Shown: one piece after another, positions 7,403 to 10,364 of the stretch | Layout of the letters: every line of letters begins with the position of its first letter | Numbering within the stretch: position 1 is the stretch's first letter | Assembly: GCA_026393655.1 (NCBI GenBank) | Contig: JAPKZT010000174.1 | Coordinates: 1 to 10,364, forward strand | Reading direction: 5' to 3' | Length of the DNA: 10,364 nt | Source: Actinomycetota bacterium | Lineage (GTDB): Bacteria > Actinomycetota > Acidimicrobiia > Acidimicrobiales > Ilumatobacteraceae | Program-made: the position numbers and the translations under genes | Notes under the pieces: model-generated | What the model was told of the DNA's origin: nothing | The model's database searches: none | Seen by the model: the letters and a program-made list of their open reading frames with translations, nothing else

Positions 7403-7508
7403 ACAACTCCTTAATTTCGAATCTCTAGGTAACTACTGTTTGTAACTCGAATAATTCTAATTTAATTCTAGACAAGAGAGTTCAATTTTGATCTGAAATT
7501 AGTATCCA
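7316..7508 (+). repeat. Direct repeat, copy A, left flank of the MFS gene
   Basis: This stretch aligns with copy B (8820-9004). The first 123 bases (7316-7438 against 8820-8942) align without gaps, 89 identical by hand count. Then comes a nine-base length difference, and the alignment resumes at GACAAGAGAG (7471). Copy A holds the intact 5' end and Shine-Dalgarno site of the Asp-box gene. At 7493 it has CTG where copy B has the ATG of the LLM oxidoreductase, and TTCAAT where copy B has the TAGAAT -10. Confidence 0.85.
7407..7412 (-). promoter_or_regulatory. Shine-Dalgarno site of the Asp-box protein gene
   Basis: On the minus strand AAGGAG lies four bases before the ATG at 7402. In the duplicated copy at 8785-8906 the core GGAG has changed to TAAG, which helps mark that copy as dead. 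Confidence 0.75.
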
Positions 7509-7516
7509 GTTAAACT
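7488..7516 (+). promoter_or_regulatory. Promoter of the MFS gene, probably leaderless
   Basis: TTGATC (7488-7493) and TAAACT (7511-7516) are 17 bases apart, and TAAACT ends six bases before the ATG at 7523. The -35 box lies inside repeat copy A while the -10 lies just beyond its right end, so the promoter spans the junction. No Shine-Dalgarno sequence is present. Confidence 0.55.
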
Positions 7517-7522
7517 CAATCA

Positions 7523-8758
7523 ATGAAGCGCAGTTTGCCGTTCATTTTGTTGCAGACTTCAAATATTGCCTCGGGCATCGGCAACGGCATCGTGATGATC
7601 ACCGTGCCGTGGCTAGTGCTTGAATTGACAGGCTCGCCTAGCGCCGCTGGCTTGCTCGGCGCCGTGGCGAGTTTGCCCGGCATCGTGGTCTCGCCATTTC
7701 TCGGCACCATGATTGACCGCATCGGTCGGCGAAAAGTTTCGATTTATGCCGATGTGCTTTCGGCTATATCTGTACTGCTGTTCGTGCTCGTCGATCGGGT
7801 TAGCGAGTTGACATATATCTGGGTAGTTCTAATCGCAGTTTTGGGAGCAGTATTTGATCCCGCAGGGTTTACGGCGCGCAAGTCCTTGATCCCTAATGCT
7901 GCCATAGCGTCGTCGATAAGTCTCGAGTCTGCAAACAGCCGTCACGAAGGTTTCTTCGCCGTGGGTTGGAGTATCGGGCCTGCGATCGGCGCGACTTTAA
8001 TCAAATTCGTCGGGCCTGTTGACGCGTTATTTGCAACAAGTTTTTTGTTTTTCGTCGCGTCGGTGAGCGTGATGTTAATGCGAGTCGTTGACGCAACCTC
8101 TGAAACTCACGACCAAAATTTGCCCGGCGAAAACTTTTGGCAAGCGACCATCGCGGGGTTTCGTGCGCTGCACGCCGACCGCGCACTTTTCAGTCTGACG
8201 ATAATTTTTATGTTTACTTCGGCTGTGTTCATGCCAATTGAGATGGTGATTTTGCCGGTGCACTTTGAGCGCCTCAACAATGCAAGCGGGCTCGGCGCGA
8301 CGATGACGGCGTTGGCAGCCGGCATGGTGCTCGGTGCATTTGGCTTCGCCGCGATTGCTCGACGGTTTTCACGTTATGCGATTTTGCGCGGCGTGATGAT
8401 TGGCGTGACTTTTGCAGTTGCACCGATGGTTTGGTTGCCGCCGACTTTTGTTTTCGTGCTCGCTGGTTTTTTGATGGGAGCGATTTGGGGGCCGCTCAAC
8501 CCGCTATGGAATACGCTGATTCAAAGTCGGGTACCTGCCGAAATGCAAGGACGGGTTTATGGCGTGCAAATGTCGGCGCTTTATGCCGCTCCGCCAATTG
8601 GTCAGGTTGTTGTTGGTCTGGCCATCGAAGGCTTTGGTTTGCAGCAAACTTTTGCTGTAATTGCCGTGCTTTTCGTCGCCGTCGCGCTGCTCACGATGTC
8701 TCTCCCCGCCCTCCGCGACCTCTCGCACGACTCGAAACAGATTTCGGTTGATAACTAA
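7523..8758 (+). CDS. Major facilitator superfamily transporter (EntS/MFS_3-like exporter)
   Basis: A 411-residue inner-membrane protein with about 12 hydrophobic segments, probably a proton-driven exporter. Motif A-like GTMIDRIGRRKV (61-72) lies in the loop after the second helix. RVPAEMQGRVYGV (336-348) is the matching loop of the C-terminal half and is typical of the EntS/MFS_3 branch, which exports siderophores, drugs or other small molecules. A soluble loop at about 190-220 separates the halves. Length is normal. Substrate cannot be read from sequence. The gene is flanked by two diverged direct repeats, and its last bases overlap the tail of the frame read from the decayed gene fragment on the other strand. 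It therefore appears to have entered the locus by duplication or insertion. No clear terminator follows it. Confidence 0.88.
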   Translation: MKRSLPFILLQTSNIASGIGNGIVMITVPWLVLELTGSPSAAGLLGAVASLPGIVVSPFLGTMIDRIGRRKVSIYADVLSAISVLLFVLVDRVSELTYIWVVLIAVLGAVFDPAGFTARKSLIPNAAIASSISLESANSRHEGFFAVGWSIGPAIGATLIKFVGPVDALFATSFLFFVASVSVMLMRVVDATSETHDQNLPGENFWQATIAGFRALHADRALFSLTIIFMFTSAVFMPIEMVILPVHFERLNNASGLGATMTALAAGMVLGAFGFAAIARRFSRYAILRGVMIGVTFAVAPMVWLPPTFVFVLAGFLMGAIWGPLNPLWNTLIQSRVPAEMQGRVYGVQMSALYAAPPIGQVVVGLAIEGFGLQQTFAVIAVLFVAVALLTMSLPALRDLSHDSKQISVDN

Positions 8759-8784
8759 TCTGTTGAACTTCGGAGTGATTCGTT

Positions 8785-8906
8785 AGACCCACTCGATCGC
8801 TCAAACTTAAATCGGCTAATGCACTTGCGCTGCACAATGTTGTGAACGAGAATGCATGCATCGTCGCAACTGTAAAATCCAGCGCTGATTTGTGAAACTT
8901 GGACAT
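8785..8906 (-). pseudogene. Decayed 5' fragment of the Asp-box protein gene
   Basis: Read from an ATG at 8906 on the minus strand, the first 30 residues match the start of the Asp-box protein at 7402 in 21 positions: MSKF, KSA, VATM and SASAL are shared, covering the whole signal peptide. Similarity fades by about residue 40, and the frame then runs without similarity into the MFS 3' end, stopping at 8691. The Shine-Dalgarno sequence is lost (TAAG for GGAG). It lacks the Asp-boxes and C-terminal motif, so it is a relic, not a functional gene. The exact left limit is approximate. Confidence 0.75.
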
Positions 8907-9004
8907 ACGACTTATTAACTTCAAATCTTTAGACAACTACTGCCTTTAATTCAAATTTCATATTTGATAAGAGAGTAGAATCTTGATATGAAAATCGGCA
9001 TCCA
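8820..9004 (+). repeat. Direct repeat, copy B, right flank of the MFS gene
   Basis: Partner of copy A (7316-7508), same orientation, about 1.5 kb away. It holds the decayed Asp-box gene start on the minus strand and the intact -10 box and start codon of the LLM oxidoreductase on the plus strand. That is the reverse of copy A, where the other gene survives. Confidence 0.85.
8976..8981 (+). promoter_or_regulatory. -10 element (TAGAAT) of the LLM oxidoreductase gene, probably leaderless
   Basis: TAGAAT ends six bases before the ATG at 8988. No separate Shine-Dalgarno sequence is well placed. A -35 box is not clear. Confidence 0.5.
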
Positions 9005-9770
9005 AATACATCCGCAAAATACAACTATGAAGGCAATGCGTGACACCTGGTTGCACGCCGATGCCTTAAAAGTCGACAGCATTTGGGTGTGGGATCATTT
9101 TTATCCTCTCTATGGCGACCCGGATGCCTCGCACTTTGAGGCCTACACACTTCTGGCGGCAATCGCTGCCGAAACCAAACATGCCACTGTTGGTGCACTA
9201 GTTACTTGCTTTACCTATCGCAATCCACAATTGCTGGCCGATATGTCTCGAACAATTGATCACATTAGTGGTGGGCGATTTATTCTTGGCGTTGGATCGG
9301 GTTGGTTTGAACGTGACTACACCGAATACGGCTACGAGTTCGGCACTGCAGTTGGCCGGTTGAAGATTCTTGAAAAGGGGTTGCCTGTTATAAAAGAGCG
9401 TCTCGCCAAGTTGAACCCTGGCACCGTAAACCCAAAGATGCCGTTGATGATCGGTGGTAGTGGCGAGAAGTTTACGTTGCGATTAGTCGCCGAGCACGCC
9501 GATTTGAGCAATGTGTTTGGACCTGTCGAAAATGTGCGCAAAAAGAATCAGGTAATCGATGAATGGTGCGCCAAAATTGGCCGCAATCCACGTGAGATTG
9601 AGCGCACAGTGGCGATTAACCCTGAAGATCTTGAAATGGCTGACGAGTTTGCTGCGGCTGGTGCCGATCACTTGATCGTGATGGGTCGTCCACCAAAAGA
9701 CGGCTGGACCGACGATTCAAGATTCAACTTCGCCCCCCTCGAAAAATATCTCGCCAAACACGGCCGCTAA
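8988..9770 (+). CDS. LLM-class F420-dependent oxidoreductase
   Basis: A 260-residue cytoplasmic enzyme of the luciferase-like monooxygenase fold (TIM barrel). In actinobacteria these mostly use reduced coenzyme F420, sometimes FMN. Landmarks are MKIGIQIHP at the first strand, WVWDHF (33-38), TYRNPQLLADM (77-87), IDHISGGRFILGVGSGW (90-106) and PLMIGGSGEK (152-161). These resemble the F420-dependent group typified by Rv1855c of M. tuberculosis. At 260 residues it is on the short side for the family, but both ends look complete. Substrate is unknown. The start is fixed by the -10 hexamer six bases upstream and by the family's N-terminal pattern. The next gene starts nine bases after the stop. 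The upstream region is duplicated left of the MFS gene, which suggests this gene was once directly divergent from the Asp-box gene. Confidence 0.9.
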   Translation: MKIGIQIHPQNTTMKAMRDTWLHADALKVDSIWVWDHFYPLYGDPDASHFEAYTLLAAIAAETKHATVGALVTCFTYRNPQLLADMSRTIDHISGGRFILGVGSGWFERDYTEYGYEFGTAVGRLKILEKGLPVIKERLAKLNPGTVNPKMPLMIGGSGEKFTLRLVAEHADLSNVFGPVENVRKKNQVIDEWCAKIGRNPREIERTVAINPEDLEMADEFAAAGADHLIVMGRPPKDGWTDDSRFNFAPLEKYLAKHGR

Positions 9771-9773
9771 TTT
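9768..9773 (+). promoter_or_regulatory. Putative -10 element (TAATTT) overlapping the LLM stop codon
   Basis: TAATTT begins on the TAA stop of the LLM gene and ends six bases before the ATG at 9780, the same geometry as the other leaderless starts. No Shine-Dalgarno sequence is visible. Chance is possible in this AT-rich gap. Confidence 0.35.
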
Positions 9774-9779
9774 TTGTAA

Positions 9780-10154
9780 ATGAAGGCTTTGTTGCGGCGC
9801 GTCAAGAATGTCGCTAACGACAGAGTTACACGAGTTCTGTTCTACGACCAAACCCTTAAAAAAGGCTACGCATCGTTGGCGTCTTTCTCAAAATTGTTTA
9901 TATTTCGGCGAATTCTCATCACCCTGATCGCGTATCCACTATCAATCGTAGGCTGGGGGGGGTTGGTCGTCTTAAACCGCTTTATGCCAGTGCGGATGTA
10001 TCGATTCGAACGACCGGTTCGCCCTGGTATGGCATCATTTTTTATTTGCCAATTAGAACCAAATTATACGCAACTCACTTCAATTTGTACCTGGATGATC
10101 AAGTTCCTTTCGCTCGAACAATTTTTGCTCTTATACCGAAACTTGGCTTTTTAA
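9780..10154 (+). CDS. Unrecognised membrane-anchored protein, 5' part of a probably frameshifted gene
   Basis: A 124-residue frame as read. A basic N-terminus (MKALLRRVKN) is followed by an amphipathic stretch, and then a hydrophobic segment (LITLIAYPLSIVGWGG, about residues 46-61) that should be a membrane anchor. After about residue 88 (MASFF) the reading becomes less natural and stops at 10152-10154. A different frame, open from 9860 to the window edge, carries protein-like sequence from about 10043 on. A single missing base between about 9955 and 10042 would join them. I do not recognise the family. It follows the LLM gene by nine bases and may be co-transcribed with it. Confidence 0.5.
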   Translation: MKALLRRVKNVANDRVTRVLFYDQTLKKGYASLASFSKLFIFRRILITLIAYPLSIVGWGGLVVLNRFMPVRMYRFERPVRPGMASFFICQLEPNYTQLTSICTWMIKFLSLEQFLLLYRNLAF

Positions 10155-10364
10155 ATACTTTTGCAAAGCACTCCGACTTTGACCCCAATTGGGAACTACC
10201 GCCAGCAACCAATCTGAAAGCCAAAGGTAAAACAGAAACGCCAACAATAATTTCTCAACTAGAGCTTGAGCCATTTAAGTTTATGGTTTTGACCCATCGT
10301 TCTTTTGCCTATGATTTTAAAAAGCACCAAAATTTGGCGTTTGAATTAAACCAAAGCACCAACA
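10043..10364 (+). pseudogene. 3' continuation of the frameshifted gene in another frame, cut by the window edge
   Basis: Codons beginning at positions such as 10031 (frame offset by one base from the gene starting at 9780) stay open to the last base. From about 10043 they read YLPIRTKLYATHFNLYLDDQ, then VPFARTIFALIPKLGF, and later EPFKFMVLTHRSFAYDF. The mixed polar and aromatic make-up looks like a soluble domain and not like random translation. No start codon with a binding site precedes it, so it is best seen as the second part of the gene at 9780. Family unknown. Confidence 0.5.

Noticed and set aside
8773..8794. Possible hairpin GAGTG/CACTC after the MFS gene
   Set aside because: Five base pairs with a long loop and no following T run on either strand, so not credible as a terminator.
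7316..9004. Composite transposon or insertion sequence around the MFS gene
   Set aside because: The flanking repeats are copies of gene starts and their intergenic region, not transposable-element ends. No transposase, terminal inverted repeats or short target duplications are seen.

Overview
The window looks like the chromosome of an actinobacterium with moderate GC content. Four things point that way. There is a coenzyme F420-type luciferase-like oxidoreductase, there are secreted proteins with short conserved Cys/Lys-rich ends, intergenic gaps are small, and several start codons sit 6-7 nt after a TANNNT hexamer (leaderless transcription). A member of the Acidimicrobiia or another aquatic actinobacterial lineage is my best guess, but this is inference from style and not from a marker gene. 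I see no rRNA, tRNA, CRISPR array or insertion sequence, and no gene-free stretch longer than 300 bases.

Left part (1-3770): a quaternary-amine (glycine betaine/choline/carnitine class) ABC importer. A ProV-like ATPase with a short, single-CBS tail and a permease overlap by ATGA on the minus strand. The permease is one polypeptide carrying two tandem ProW-like membrane domains and runs off the left edge. The lipoprotein binding protein (ProX/OpuAC type) is transcribed divergently on the plus strand. A near-perfect UUCG-loop terminator follows it.

Middle (3893-5086): a type III, iron-dependent alcohol dehydrogenase with all four metal ligands. Beside a betaine-type importer it is a candidate for oxidising the imported alcohol, for example choline as GbsB does, but the substrate is not shown by the sequence.

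Secreted pair (5166-7402): a YHYH-domain protein on a Thr/Val-rich stalk and a convergent, exported protein with two Asp-boxes that ends in a Lys/Cys motif. A probable plus-strand terminator lies inside the 3' end of the second gene.

Right part (7316-9770): an MFS exporter gene lies between two diverged direct repeats of about 190 bp. Each repeat is a copy of the divergent intergenic region joining the Asp-box protein gene to the LLM oxidoreductase gene. One repeat retains the functional Asp-box gene and a dead LLM start; the other retains the functional LLM start and a decayed 5' fragment of the Asp-box gene. This is a duplication or insertion scar that brought in the MFS gene. At the right edge (9780-10364) an unrecognised membrane-anchored protein gene appears to be split by a single-base frameshift near a G8 or T6 run.
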